64,000 bases of DNA from positions 3,714,501-3,778,500 of the forward strand of contig NZ_CP115541.1 of NCBI RefSeq assembly GCF_031834595.1, given 5' to 3'. Within the stretch, counting starts at the first letter, position 1. The number at the start of each line of letters is the position of its first letter. The DNA is from Stenotrophomonas oahuensis (GTDB taxonomy: Bacteria; Pseudomonadota; Gammaproteobacteria; Xanthomonadales; Xanthomonadaceae). Below the pieces are notes generated by a model. The model did no database searches, was not told where the DNA came from, and was given only the letters and a program-made list of their open reading frames with translations. The position numbers were made by a program, and so were the translations under genes. Of the stretch, positions 47,695 through 56,933 are shown piece by piece.

Positions 47695-50220
47695 ATGTCG
47701 CGCCTGCTTCCGTTGTCGACGGCGATGCTGCTGTCCTGTCTGCCTGCGTCCGCCAGGGCGGCTCCCGTGGTGCTGGACAGCCTGCATCTGCTGGAGCAGG
47801 CCGGCAAGTTGCCGGATGATTTCCAGCATCACTTCTTCGACGCCCCGCTGATCCTTCGCGTTGAAATCGATGGCCGCTACCTCGGCGACGCGCGGGCCGT
47901 GCTGTCGCGCGACAACGCTGTTTCGCTGCTGGAGTTCGTGGAGCACGCAGGCAGCCGTTTACCAGAGGCGGAACGCGCACGCTGGCAGGCCGCACTGACG
48001 ATGCCGCATCGACTGGGTCCGTGTACGCGTGACTGTCCCGAAGGCTTGGCCCGGCTGCACTACAGTCTGGAAAGCTCGCTGCTGTCGATTGCCAGTTCCG
48101 CCGCCGACGCGGTGGACGTCACCGCGCCCCGACATCACGCATTGCCGCAAGGGGGAAGCCGGGGGCTGATCCTGCACCACCAGCTCAATGCCTACGCCAG
48201 CGAAGGTGCGAGCCATGCGGGCCGCTATGCGTTGGACGCCCAGGCCAGCATCGGCAACTGGAGCGTGGACGGACATTACCAGGTGGATCGGGGGAGCGAT
48301 GTCGGCAGTGGGCTCCGGCACGTGGTGCAGAGCCTGTACGCGCAGCGGGAATTCAACGACCACTTTCTCCTGGCAGGCTACTTCATGCCGAATTTCCAGG
48401 GCGTCACCCGACAGCCGCGCTCCGCCAGCAGCCGGGTGTTCACCACCGCCGGCCTCATGGCCGGTTCGTCCGATAGCCTGCGCGTGGACGGGCAGGCGTC
48501 GAGCCTTTACCCGGTATACGTCACCGCCAACCGCGAAGGCCGGGTGGAGGTCTACCGCGACGGCGCGCTGATCCAGAGCCAGCCGGTGCGCCCAGGACTG
48601 CAGCGACTGGACACGCAGCGTCTTCCCGGCGGCATCTACGAGGTGGAACTGCGGGTCATCGAGGATGGGCGCGAAACCAGCCGTGAAACCGCGGTGATCC
48701 ACAAACCGACGCATTGGCGGGACCCCAGCCGACGCTGGCGTTACAGCGCCTTTGCCGGCGTGCAGCGCAGCCTGCTGGACAGCGTGGAGGACCCGCAGGC
48801 CGGTGAGCTGGGTGCGGGCGGGGTGATCAACTACCTGGCCCACGCCCGTGCCGTGCTGGGTGTGGCCGTGCAGCAGATCGGGAATGCGCGGGCCGCGGCC
48901 GGTTCGCTGGACTGGCAGCTCAACGACCGCGCCAGCCTGTACACCAATGCGTACACGTCCAGCGCCGATGGCCACGGTGTCGATCTGCAGGGGTTGATCC
49001 GCTATCGGACTGGCAGCGTGATGGTCTCGCACAACCGAAGCTGGCAGGAACGGCGGCCGCTGGACGCTCCCTGGTACGCAGCAGACGATGGGGTCGACCT
49101 CCGCGCAGGGTGGCTGCAGACCAGCGCGATCGGACTCAACCACCGCGTGGGCGACAGCGGTCATCTTGCCGCGCGTGTCTCGCACCAGCGCGGAGTCAGT
49201 CGTGGTGTCGGCGTGGACCTCTCTTTCAGCCGGCGGCAGCGGCTGTGGGGCAGTGATGCCAGCTGGCGCGTTTCGCTGTTCGACCGGCCGGGCAGCGCCA
49301 GCACAGACCTGCGGCGCAATCGTGGCGTCGACCTCAGCATGAACATCGCTCTCGGACGCGACCAGCGCCGCGTCAGCGGCAGCCTGGGTTCGCGCGCAGG
49401 TCGGCAGGGCGGACGTGACCTGTACGCGAGTCTGGGCGTGCAGCAGGAATTCGAACAGGGCCTGCTGCAAGGGGCAGGCGTGCAGGTGACCGCAGACCGG
49501 GACGGCGTCGGGGCCAGCGGCAACGCACAGTTCGAGCATCCGGCGCTGCGCGGTGACGCCTATCTGCAGCGGTCATCGCTGCACGGCGAGCGCAGTGGCG
49601 GCGTGAACCTGGAAAGCACGCTGGCCGTCGGCGGCGGGCGGCTGGCGATGACCGGGGCCGGTCACCTCGGCGGTACGCGTACCGGGATGATCGTGGACGT
49701 ACGCTCGGATGTTCCCGGCGTCGCACTGCGTGCGCATGATCGCAACGGCGGCAGCTACGTGCTGCGCCCGGGCCGCAACCTGCTGCCGGTGCCCGCGTAC
49801 CGGGCCGGCGCGCTGCAGATCGACTTCGAGGGACGCCGTGCGCCAGCCGCCAGCATCCAGCCGTCGGTGCTGCCTTATCACCTGAACCGTGGCGGCGTCC
49901 TCCATGGCGAAGTCGAGGTGCTGCAGACGGTGACCGTGCTGGGGCAGGTGCGCGATGCGCGGGGACGACCGTTGACCGGTGCCCGCGTGGTCAACCACGC
50001 CGGGCGCAGTGTCGCCGAAGCCGACGGTTTCTTCGCGCTGGAAGTGAGTCGCCGCGCGCCGACCCTTGAGGTGCAGCACCCGGAGGTGAGCCAGTGCCAG
50101 TTCGCGCTGGACGGCAAGGTCACGCGGTCGCAGGGGGATGTGTGGATGGCCGGCGTGCTGAAGTGTCCGCCGACCGGCATTGCACAGCGTCAGGCCGCGC
50201 CGGCGGGAGAAGCACCATGA
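47695..50220 (+). CDS. Outer-membrane fimbrial usher, TcfC/CooC type
   Basis: ATG 47695 gives 841 residues with a signal peptide ending ASARA-AP. It exports and polymerises the pilus. Typical usher regions are the N-terminal domain LILRVEIDGRYLGDARAVLS, the barrel with repeated beta strands, and the plug-proximal YPVYVTANREGRVEVYRDGA / LPGGIYEVELRVIEDGRE, which are specific to the alpha (CS1) ushers. The C-terminal domain shows VRDARGRPLTGARVVNHAGR. The ATG is preceded by GGAA. Its stop overlaps the start of the tip protein gene (ATGA). Confidence 0.9.
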   Translation: MSRLLPLSTAMLLSCLPASARAAPVVLDSLHLLEQAGKLPDDFQHHFFDAPLILRVEIDGRYLGDARAVLSRDNAVSLLEFVEHAGSRLPEAERARWQAALTMPHRLGPCTRDCPEGLARLHYSLESSLLSIASSAADAVDVTAPRHHALPQGGSRGLILHHQLNAYASEGASHAGRYALDAQASIGNWSVDGHYQVDRGSDVGSGLRHVVQSLYAQREFNDHFLLAGYFMPNFQGVTRQPRSASSRVFTTAGLMAGSSDSLRVDGQASSLYPVYVTANREGRVEVYRDGALIQSQPVRPGLQRLDTQRLPGGIYEVELRVIEDGRETSRETAVIHKPTHWRDPSRRWRYSAFAGVQRSLLDSVEDPQAGELGAGGVINYLAHARAVLGVAVQQIGNARAAAGSLDWQLNDRASLYTNAYTSSADGHGVDLQGLIRYRTGSVMVSHNRSWQERRPLDAPWYAADDGVDLRAGWLQTSAIGLNHRVGDSGHLAARVSHQRGVSRGVGVDLSFSRRQRLWGSDASWRVSLFDRPGSASTDLRRNRGVDLSMNIALGRDQRRVSGSLGSRAGRQGGRDLYASLGVQQEFEQGLLQGAGVQVTADRDGVGASGNAQFEHPALRGDAYLQRSSLHGERSGGVNLESTLAVGGGRLAMTGAGHLGGTRTGMIVDVRSDVPGVALRAHDRNGGSYVLRPGRNLLPVPAYRAGALQIDFEGRRAPAASIQPSVLPYHLNRGGVLHGEVEVLQTVTVLGQVRDARGRPLTGARVVNHAGRSVAEADGFFALEVSRRAPTLEVQHPEVSQCQFALDGKVTRSQGDVWMAGVLKCPPTGIAQRQAAPAGEAP

Positions 50221-51416
50221 CGTTCAGAACGTTGAGCGTGGCGCTTCTGGGACTCGTTCTGGCAGGCACCGCTGGCGCGGCGGATGTGCACATCACGGCC
50301 GAGTTCAAGCCCGATCTGAATGACCCCAGCGTGCGCACCTTCACCAACACCACGCCGTGGACCGGCGTGTGTGCGCAGGGACACATGGAACGCTGCCGGC
50401 AGAACAACTGGTGGAGCATCGACACCACGCTTCGCGGCAGCAAGGACGCCGTGCGCGTGACCGACTGGGGGCCGGATGGGTTCTACATCCGCATGCCGCC
50501 ACCGCGGACGGTGCAGGTCACCTCGGAAGACGGGGCGAGCACGTTCGACCTCGACCTGCGCATCATCGGTGCGGCGATGCGCTACACCGACGAGGAGGGC
50601 GATGGCGCGGAGAACATCGCGTCCAGCGGCGGCGCGCGCGGCTGCGACTTCGGCATCATCGGGCACGGTCCCTACACCCTGATGCGCATGCTGCTACGCC
50701 GCGATGGCGGACAGGGAACCGCAACCTGCTCGCTGCACTGGGTGAACACCAACAACTACGCCATTCCCATGCTGGATTTCGTGTATGCACTGCACACGCC
50801 GGCACCGCTGGACATGCGCAGTGGCATTTACACCGGCTCCACCGTTTACAGCTTCGGGGGTACGGGGGAGGGCACCGACTTTGATCTTGGTAACGGGATA
50901 GCCCTGACAGATCGCCTGGTGCATGTGCATTTCCGGCTGGATGTGCAGCATGCGTTCCGGCTGGACATTCCGCCCGGAAGCGAGCGGGCGCTGCTGGTGC
51001 CGAAAGGCGGCTGGCGAGGATGGACCGAGCAGGGCATCGTGCCGGCGGCGCTGGAGCGGGAGCTTGCCTTCGGCGTCAGCAGCAGTGGCCGCTTCAGCGT
51101 CTCGCTGCAGTGCCAGTATCCGCAGCCGGATGGGCGCTGTGGTATCCGCAATACCACGGTCGATGCCGAAGATGCACCTTTGGATGTCACTGTGACCCTG
51201 CCGGGTTTCCGCGATGTTGCCAGTGGTGCGGCTGCGGTGGCGGTGGGGCTGAACAGCCTCGGCGCGCCTCCGGTGTTCGGGGCGGACACCGTGGTGATCG
51301 GGCGACCGGCACGCCTGCATCTGGCGGTGCAGGGGGCACCCGTGCAGGCGATGCTGGCGAACCCGGGCACGCGCTATCGGGGCGATGTGACCGTGGTGTT
51401 TGACGCCGATCCGTGA
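50217..51416 (+). CDS. Fimbrial tip adhesin/minor subunit, CooD/CfaE-like
   Basis: ATG 50217 (GGGAGA 7 bases upstream, overlapping the usher stop) gives 399 residues with signal peptide MTFRTLSVALLGLVLAGTAG. A two-domain layout is expected: an N-terminal receptor-binding domain (about 20-210; ADVHITAEFKPDLNDPSVRT, NTTPWTGVCAQGHMERC) and a C-terminal pilin domain ending VTVVFDADP. Paired cysteines occur in VCAQGHMERC and GGARGCDF..TCSLHW. It would start pilus assembly and bind the surface ligand; the ligand cannot be read from sequence. Confidence 0.85.
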   Translation: MTFRTLSVALLGLVLAGTAGAADVHITAEFKPDLNDPSVRTFTNTTPWTGVCAQGHMERCRQNNWWSIDTTLRGSKDAVRVTDWGPDGFYIRMPPPRTVQVTSEDGASTFDLDLRIIGAAMRYTDEEGDGAENIASSGGARGCDFGIIGHGPYTLMRMLLRRDGGQGTATCSLHWVNTNNYAIPMLDFVYALHTPAPLDMRSGIYTGSTVYSFGGTGEGTDFDLGNGIALTDRLVHVHFRLDVQHAFRLDIPPGSERALLVPKGGWRGWTEQGIVPAALERELAFGVSSSGRFSVSLQCQYPQPDGRCGIRNTTVDAEDAPLDVTVTLPGFRDVASGAAAVAVGLNSLGAPPVFGADTVVIGRPARLHLAVQGAPVQAMLANPGTRYRGDVTVVFDADP

Positions 51417-51419
51417 ACT

Positions 51420-51443
51420 GCAGCCGGGCAAGCCCGGCTCTAC
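51420..51443 (-). repeat. SMAG/REP-like palindrome after the fimbrial operon
   Basis: On the minus strand GTAGAGCCGGGCTTGCCC then GGCTGC: GTAG plus stem AGCCGGGC / GCCCGGCT. It follows the stop codon of the tip gene by 3 bases and separates the fimbrial operon from the iron-related operon. Confidence 0.82.
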
Positions 51444-51446
51444 AAG

Positions 51447-51461
51447 TGATACCCATTCGCA
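51447..51461. promoter_or_regulatory. Fur-box-like site before the iron operon
   Basis: TGATACC-C-ATTCGCA fits the 7-1-7 Fur dyad TGATAAT-N-ATTATCA at 10 of 14 positions. TACACT at 51469-51474 is a candidate -10 box just downstream, so Fur bound here would cover the promoter. The gene content that follows supports iron control. Confidence 0.5.
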
Positions 51462-51504
51462 TTTGAGATACACTGGGTCGATTGTGATCCCCGGTCTTGC
51501 ATTT

Positions 51505-52497
51505 GTGTCCAGCCGCTTACCTTCCCCCTTCGCCGTCTTGGCCATGCTGTGCATGCTTGCCATGAGCAGTGTCCACGCCCAGCAGCGCAATCCGCTGCAG
51601 AAGATCGGCCAGACGGTGCTGGATGAGCCGGCGCAGTCCTACCGGTTCGAACGTTTCGTGATCGACAGCGCCGACCATTCGCGCCGCTGGCGGGTGAATG
51701 TGGGCGTTCCGGTGGCACCGGGCAAGGTGCCGGCCCCGGCGCTGTACATGCTGGACGGCAATGCCGCCGCGATGGTCCTGGACCAGGCGATGCTCGGCGA
51801 GCTGGCGGCCAAAGCGGCCCCGGTGCTGGTGTTCATCGGCTACGACAACGACCTGCGGGTGGACTCCGCGGCCCGCACCCAGGACTACACCGCGTGGATC
51901 GACGTCGCCGACGATGAAAGCGGCAAGACCGTGTCCAGCGGCGGCGGTGCGTTCCAGTTCCTGGACATGATCGAGCGTCAGATCAAGCCCGAGGTGGAAA
52001 AACGCGCCCGTATCGACCCGCAGCAGCAGTCTTTATGGGGGCATTCGCTGGGCGGCCTGTTCGTGCTCAGCACCCTGTACACCCGCCCGGCGGCGTTCCA
52101 GCACTACATCGCAGCCAGTCCGTCGCTGTGGTGGAGCCAGGGCGCACCGCAAAGGGACATGGAAAAGCAGTTCATCGACAACCGTCGCGGCCAGCCGGCA
52201 CAGCTGACGGTGATGCTGGGTGGCGACGAACGCAGTGGCAACCGCGGCGTGCGCGACATGACCAACCCCCGCGTGGTGGCACACCTGCGCCGCATCGGCG
52301 GCGCCACCCCGGATGCCGCCTGGCAGCTGAGCCAGCGCCTGGGTGAACTTCCCGGCCTGCAGGTTGGCTACCGTGAGTTTCCCGGCCTGGGCCACGGACC
52401 GATGCTGCCGGCCTCGCTGAAGGCCACCCTGAGCCAGCTGTATGGCATTGCCGACCGCAGTGCCTCACCGACGGCTGCCGACCGCGCCGCAGATTGA
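51505..52497 (+). CDS. Secreted alpha/beta-hydrolase esterase, IroE/BesA-like
   Basis: From GTG 51505, 330 residues with a signal peptide (SSRLPSPFAVLAMLCMLAMS, cleaved at VHA-QQ); GTG 51484 is an alternative start. The esterase D-like fold shows the nucleophile elbow SLWGHSLGGLFVLSTLY, the acid region VMLGGDERSG and the catalytic His in FPGLGHGPML. IroE-type periplasmic esterases cut catecholate siderophores to help release iron. The place at the head of an operon for iron uptake supports that role; the actual substrate is not shown. Confidence 0.8.
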   Translation: MSSRLPSPFAVLAMLCMLAMSSVHAQQRNPLQKIGQTVLDEPAQSYRFERFVIDSADHSRRWRVNVGVPVAPGKVPAPALYMLDGNAAAMVLDQAMLGELAAKAAPVLVFIGYDNDLRVDSAARTQDYTAWIDVADDESGKTVSSGGGAFQFLDMIERQIKPEVEKRARIDPQQQSLWGHSLGGLFVLSTLYTRPAAFQHYIAASPSLWWSQGAPQRDMEKQFIDNRRGQPAQLTVMLGGDERSGNRGVRDMTNPRVVAHLRRIGGATPDAAWQLSQRLGELPGLQVGYREFPGLGHGPMLPASLKATLSQLYGIADRSASPTAADRAAD

Positions 52498-52617
52498 TCC
52501 CTTTCCCTTACCCAGGTAGTGCGTGGCACCGAGCCACCGCCGCGCGACAGCGGCCATGCCGAGGCAACCCATGTGACACCGCGCGGCAACGCGCGTCCCC
52601 AACAGAAGGAGTCTGAC

Positions 52618-53994
52618 ATGTCCCGTTTCACCGCACTGACCCGTACCGCGCTTGCGGTTGCCCTTGCCGTCGCCAGCAGCAGCGCGCTTGCCGAACCGGT
52701 GTTCGATACCCCGGCCAACGGCTTCCGCGGCCAGGTGAGCGCCCGCAATGAAAACGTGGTGCCGGGCAGCGACGCCCAGGTCACCGGCCGCCAGTTCGTG
52801 CCCGGCCAGCAGATCACCCTGCTGCGTGGTGACACCGTGCTCAACGCCACCCCGGTGGTGGTCGACGCGCAGGGCAACTTCAAGGCCACGGTGACCGTAC
52901 CGGCCGATGCCGTGCCGGGCCAGCATCCGGTGGTGGTGCGCGCCAGCCAGCCGGCCGCCGCTGCGGTGGCGACCCTGCGGGTGTCGCCGAACCTGCCGCT
53001 GAGCGGCGAGAAGGCGTTCAACCTCGCCTCCGGCAAGCTGGTGCAGGGTCTGTACCAGAGCGCCTACAGCCCGGCCGCCAATGCGCTGTACGTCACCTCG
53101 GCGGTGGGCCGCCCCCCGGTCACCCAGTCGCAGCTGCTGAAGGTGGACCCGAAGTCGTTGAAGGTGGTCAAGGCGATCACCCCGGCGCAGGTGCCGGATG
53201 CCAAGGGCGGCAGTGTCTACGCGGTGTACGGCGTGGGCGTGGATGATGCCAATGGCAACGTGTGGGTCAGCAACACCCGCCAGGACACGGTGGCGGTGTA
53301 CCGCCAGTCCGATCTGGGCCTGGTGCATCAGTTCCCGGTCGGCACCGTGCCGCATGCCCGCGACGTGGTGATCGACAGCCAGCGCGGCAAGGTGTTCGCT
53401 TCTGCCACCGGTGAAGACCACCTGTCGGTGTTCGATGCAAAGACGCTGAAGGCCCTGGAGCCGATCACCGTGGAATCGGGCGTGGACGACGGCAAGTTCG
53501 TGCCGATGAGCCTGACCCTGGATGCGGCTGGCGGCAAGCTTTACACCGTCAGCATGGGTACCCCGGAAGCGGCGGTGATCGACGTGGCCAGCGGCAAGGT
53601 CGACAAGGTGATCGACCTCGGCAACGCGGTCAGCGCCTCGGGCGTGGCCGTGGATGCGAAGAACAACCGCCTGTTCGTCGCCTCGCAGGGCAGTGACAAC
53701 CTGCTCATCGTGGATATCGCCAGCGGCAAGGTGCTGCACGATGTGGCGGTGGGTGCCGGTGCGCTGAACGTGGCGTTCGAACCGGTGTCCGGCTTGGCCT
53801 ACGTGACCAACCGCGGTGCGGGCACCGTCACCGTAGTGGATGGCAATGGCCAGGTGGTCGGCAACCTGGACGGTGGCACCTTCCCCAACCACGTCACTGA
53901 GGACGGCAAGGGCAACGTGTTCGCGGTCAACAAGTCGCGCGGGGCCGAAGACCCCAAGGGCGACCGCGTGACCCGTATCGCCAAGCGCCGTTGA
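52618..53994 (+). CDS. Secreted beta-propeller protein, YncE-like
   Basis: ATG 52618 (AAGGAG upstream) gives 458 residues with a signal peptide (MSRFTALTRTALAVALAVAS, cleaved at ALA-EP). An N-terminal Ig-like part (QVTGRQFVPGQQITLLRGDT) is followed by a seven-bladed propeller built from repeats such as NGNVWVSNTRQDTVAVYRQS, RGKVFASATGEDHLSVFDAK and KNNRLFVASQGSDNLLIVDI. E. coli YncE is a Fur-controlled periplasmic propeller of unclear function next to the TonB receptor YncD. The same pairing with iron genes occurs here. Confidence 0.85.
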   Translation: MSRFTALTRTALAVALAVASSSALAEPVFDTPANGFRGQVSARNENVVPGSDAQVTGRQFVPGQQITLLRGDTVLNATPVVVDAQGNFKATVTVPADAVPGQHPVVVRASQPAAAAVATLRVSPNLPLSGEKAFNLASGKLVQGLYQSAYSPAANALYVTSAVGRPPVTQSQLLKVDPKSLKVVKAITPAQVPDAKGGSVYAVYGVGVDDANGNVWVSNTRQDTVAVYRQSDLGLVHQFPVGTVPHARDVVIDSQRGKVFASATGEDHLSVFDAKTLKALEPITVESGVDDGKFVPMSLTLDAAGGKLYTVSMGTPEAAVIDVASGKVDKVIDLGNAVSASGVAVDAKNNRLFVASQGSDNLLIVDIASGKVLHDVAVGAGALNVAFEPVSGLAYVTNRGAGTVTVVDGNGQVVGNLDGGTFPNHVTEDGKGNVFAVNKSRGAEDPKGDRVTRIAKRR

Positions 53995-54046
53995 GTGAAA
54001 CCCGCGCACGGGGCGCTTGCCTCGTGCGCTTATCTGGAGAACCGTG

Positions 54047-55099
54047 ATGCGTCTTTCGATCAACCTGCCTCACTCGCTGCTGGCGCTGGCCCTGATGGGC
54101 GCGTTGAGCGCCTGCGGCGACAAGCCGGCCGCACCAGAAAGCGCGTCGTCCGCGCCGGCAACGGTCGCGGCACCGGGGGAGGCGAAGGCCGATGCGCTGC
54201 CGGCAGGCTGGCAGCGTGTGGCAGGGACCGATGTGCCGAGCGTCGAGGGAATCACGCCGGTGCTGCCGGTGACCCTCACCTCCGACGACGGTGCCTCGGT
54301 CACAGTTTCCGATACCTCGAAGATCGTCGCCGGTGGCGACGACGTCATTGCGGTGATTGAAGCGCTGGGCATGGGCGCGCAGGTGTACGCCGCGCCGCTG
54401 CGCTCGGCCACCGAGTCAGGGCGCAATGCACCGAAGCAGTTCCTGTTCAACCGCACCACCGGCGTCGAGGGCGTGCTGAGCCTGGAAGGCTCGCTGTTCC
54501 TGGGCAACAGCCTGCGCCGGCATACCGAGCTGGCGAAGAAGCTGCGTGGCGCAGGCGAGGCGGCCGTGGTCGTGGACGACCTGCAGCCGGCCCCGGACAA
54601 GGTCCGCAAGGTTGCCGCCGCGCTGGGCGCTGGGGAGGCCGGCGAGACGCTGGCAACGCAGGTGCAGGCGCAGCTGGATGAAGCGGCCGCAGTGGCAAAG
54701 GCCAGTGCGCAACATCCGCGGGTGATCCACCTGTCGGCCACCGGGGCCGGCGGCGCGCCGACGGTAGCGGGGGCGGACAGCGCGTCGGGCAAGCTGATCG
54801 CGTTGGCCGGCGGCGTGAACATCGGTACCGAAGCCGGCGTGCAGAACTATTCGGCGCTCAGCAATGAAGGCGTGGTCGCGGCGGCACCGGATGTGATCCT
54901 GGTGACCGAGAACGATCTGCAGCTGTTCGGCGGCGAAGCGGGGCTGTGGAAGGCCTATCCGACCCTGAAGCAGACGCCGGCGGGTGCCGCCAATCGCGTA
55001 TGGGTGATGCCCGACGTGCAGCTGAAATCCACCAGTGTGGGCTCGGGCAGTGGCGCGCTGGCGCTGGCCAAGGCGTTGGCGGCGTTGCCGGCACCGTGA
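54047..55099 (+). CDS. hmuT: ABC transporter substrate-binding lipoprotein, HmuT-like
   Basis: ATG 54047 (GGAGA upstream) gives 350 residues with lipobox LSAC (Cys at about 23) and an Ala/Pro-rich linker. The cobalamin/haem/siderophore binding fold follows: VSDTSKIVAGGDDVIAVIEA, TTGVEGVLSLEGSLFLGNS, VVVDDLQPAPDKVRKVAAAL, NYSALSNEGVVAAAPDVILV. The layout (KIV..GGD..E..ALG, and EGVLSL) is that of HmuT haem-binding proteins, but the nearby receptor is of siderophore type, so the ligand is open. The stop overlaps the permease start by one base. Confidence 0.85.
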   Translation: MRLSINLPHSLLALALMGALSACGDKPAAPESASSAPATVAAPGEAKADALPAGWQRVAGTDVPSVEGITPVLPVTLTSDDGASVTVSDTSKIVAGGDDVIAVIEALGMGAQVYAAPLRSATESGRNAPKQFLFNRTTGVEGVLSLEGSLFLGNSLRRHTELAKKLRGAGEAAVVVDDLQPAPDKVRKVAAALGAGEAGETLATQVQAQLDEAAAVAKASAQHPRVIHLSATGAGGAPTVAGADSASGKLIALAGGVNIGTEAGVQNYSALSNEGVVAAAPDVILVTENDLQLFGGEAGLWKAYPTLKQTPAGAANRVWVMPDVQLKSTSVGSGSGALALAKALAALPAP

Positions 55100-56139
55100 T
55101 GACCGGTCGTACCCGTCGCACGGCCGGGGGCTGGGTGCTGCTGGTCATGGCGCTGGCACTGCTCGGCGCGATTCTGGCGTCGTTTGCGGTCGGCCCGTTG
55201 CGTCTGCCGCCGCTCGAAGTGGTGCAGGCAATCGGGGTCAAGCTGGGCTGGGTGGACCCGTCGCAGGTGAGCACGCGCGATCTGGCGGTGGTGTGGAACC
55301 TGCGCATTCCGCGTGCCCTGCTGGGCGCGCTGGTGGGGGCATCACTGGCAATGGCCGGTGCCAGTCTGCAGGGCCTGTTCGGCAATCCGCTGGCCGACCC
55401 GGGCATCGTGGGGGTGACCCAGGGTGCCGCGTTGGGCGCGGTGGCGGCGATCGTGCTGGGGGCGGGCAGTGTCGGCGGTTGGACCTTGCCGCTGGCGGCG
55501 TTTGCCGGCGGTGCCGCGGCGATCAGCCTGACCTACGCGCTGGCGCGGCCGGGCCGCAACAGTGGTACGGCCACGCTGTTGCTGGTGGGCATTGCCATGG
55601 CAGCGTTCTGTTCGGCGGCGATTGGTTTCCTGACCTACATCGCCAGCGAAAGCGAACTGCAGTCGCTGGTGTTCTGGCAGATGGGCTCGCTGGCGCAGGC
55701 GGATTGGGCGGACGTGGCAGCGGCAACACCGGTGTTCGTGCTGGGGACGCTGGCGCTGCTGCGCCTGGCCACACCGCTGGACATGCTGGCGCTGGGGGAG
55801 CGTCAGGCGCAGCACCTGGGGCTGGATGTGCAGCGCACGCGCTTGAAGCTGATTGCGTTCAGCGCACTGCTGGTGGGGGGGGCGGTGGCGTTTGCGGGGT
55901 CGATTGGCTTCGTGGGTCTGGTGGTGCCGCACGTGGTGAGAATGCTGGTGGGTCCGGGGCATCGCTGGCTGCTGCCGGTGTCGGCAGTGACGGGCGCACT
56001 GCTGATTGTGGTGGCCGACACCGCGGCGCGGACGCTGGATCCGCCGGCGGAAATTCCGCTGGGCCTGTTCTCGGCAGCGCTGGGGGCGCCGTTCTTCCTG
56101 TGGCTGGTGTTGCATCAGCGGCGGAGCGGGGCGGTATGA
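55099..56139 (+). CDS. hmuU: FecCD-family permease, HmuU-like
   Basis: A 346-residue inner membrane permease with eight to ten hydrophobic helices. Family motifs are RIPRALLGALVGASLAMAGA, QGLFGNPLADPGIVGVTQGA, GIAMAAFCSAAIGFLTYIAS, and the coupling region FAGSIGFVGLVVPHVVRMLV. It forms a dimer with HmuV. Its ATG overlaps the hmuT stop (TGATG), and its stop overlaps the hmuV start (ATGA). Confidence 0.92.
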   Translation: MTGRTRRTAGGWVLLVMALALLGAILASFAVGPLRLPPLEVVQAIGVKLGWVDPSQVSTRDLAVVWNLRIPRALLGALVGASLAMAGASLQGLFGNPLADPGIVGVTQGAALGAVAAIVLGAGSVGGWTLPLAAFAGGAAAISLTYALARPGRNSGTATLLLVGIAMAAFCSAAIGFLTYIASESELQSLVFWQMGSLAQADWADVAAATPVFVLGTLALLRLATPLDMLALGERQAQHLGLDVQRTRLKLIAFSALLVGGAVAFAGSIGFVGLVVPHVVRMLVGPGHRWLLPVSAVTGALLIVVADTAARTLDPPAEIPLGLFSAALGAPFFLWLVLHQRRSGAV

Positions 56140-56906
56140 GCGCGCCCTTCCTGCACTTGAAGGGGGTGGGCCTGCGCTATGGGGAGCGCGCGATCCTGGA
56201 TGACATCACGCTGGGCTTTGCGCCGGGGACGCTGACCGCGCTGGTGGGGCCGAACGGCGCGGGGAAGTCGACGCTGCTGGCGGTGGCGGCGGGGGACGTG
56301 GCCGCGGATGCAGGGCAGGTGATCCTGCACGACCAGCCGATCGCGCACTGGAAGGCAAAGGCGCTGGCACGCGAGCGGGCGGTGATGCCACAGGACCATG
56401 CGGTGCGTTTTGCGTTCACGGTTGACGAAGTGGTGGCAATGGGACGGCTGCCGCATCCAGCGGACCCGGCGCGCGATGCAGCGCTGATCGAGTCCGCGCT
56501 GGACAAGGCGGAAATGCAGGGATTGCGCGCGCGCGAAGTGCGCACGTTGTCCGGTGGCGAGGCCGCGCGTGCGACCTTCGCCCGTGTGCTCACCCAGGAC
56601 ACGCCGCTGCTGCTGCTGGACGAGCCAACTGCGGCACTGGACCTGCGCCACCAGGAACGCACGCTGCGCGCGGTGCGCGAACTGGCGAACAACGGTGCCT
56701 GCGTGATCGTGGTGGTGCACGACCTCAATCTGGCGGCTGGCTACGCAGACCGCATCGTGCTGCTGGAGCAGGGCCGGGTCGCGGCGGACGGCACGCCCGA
56801 CGAAGTACTCACCCGCGAGCACATCGAGCGCGTGTATCACCAGGCTGTATTGGTCCTGCGCCATCCGCAGCGCGACGTGCCGCTGGTGGTGGTGGCGGAT
56901 TCCTGA
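56136..56906 (+). CDS. hmuV: ABC transporter ATP-binding protein, HmuV-like
   Basis: A 256-residue ATPase powering import. Walker A GPNGAGKSTLLAVAA, Q-loop region VMPQDHAVRFAFTVDEVVAM, signature LSGGEAARATFARVL and Walker B LLLLDEPTAALDLRHQ are complete. The GR-like region EVVAMGRLPHP is typical of haem and siderophore importers. It is the last gene of the operon and is followed by composite palindromic element C. Confidence 0.93.
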   Translation: MSAPFLHLKGVGLRYGERAILDDITLGFAPGTLTALVGPNGAGKSTLLAVAAGDVAADAGQVILHDQPIAHWKAKALARERAVMPQDHAVRFAFTVDEVVAMGRLPHPADPARDAALIESALDKAEMQGLRAREVRTLSGGEAARATFARVLTQDTPLLLLDEPTAALDLRHQERTLRAVRELANNGACVIVVVHDLNLAAGYADRIVLLEQGRVAADGTPDEVLTREHIERVYHQAVLVLRHPQRDVPLVVVADS

Positions 56907-56933
56907 AAGTTGGGGGTGCGCCGACAGCTCAGA

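Noticed and set aside
54001..54046. Riboswitch or separate promoter in the gap before hmuT
   Set aside because: The gap is only 52 bases, without conserved structure; read-through from the propeller gene is enough.
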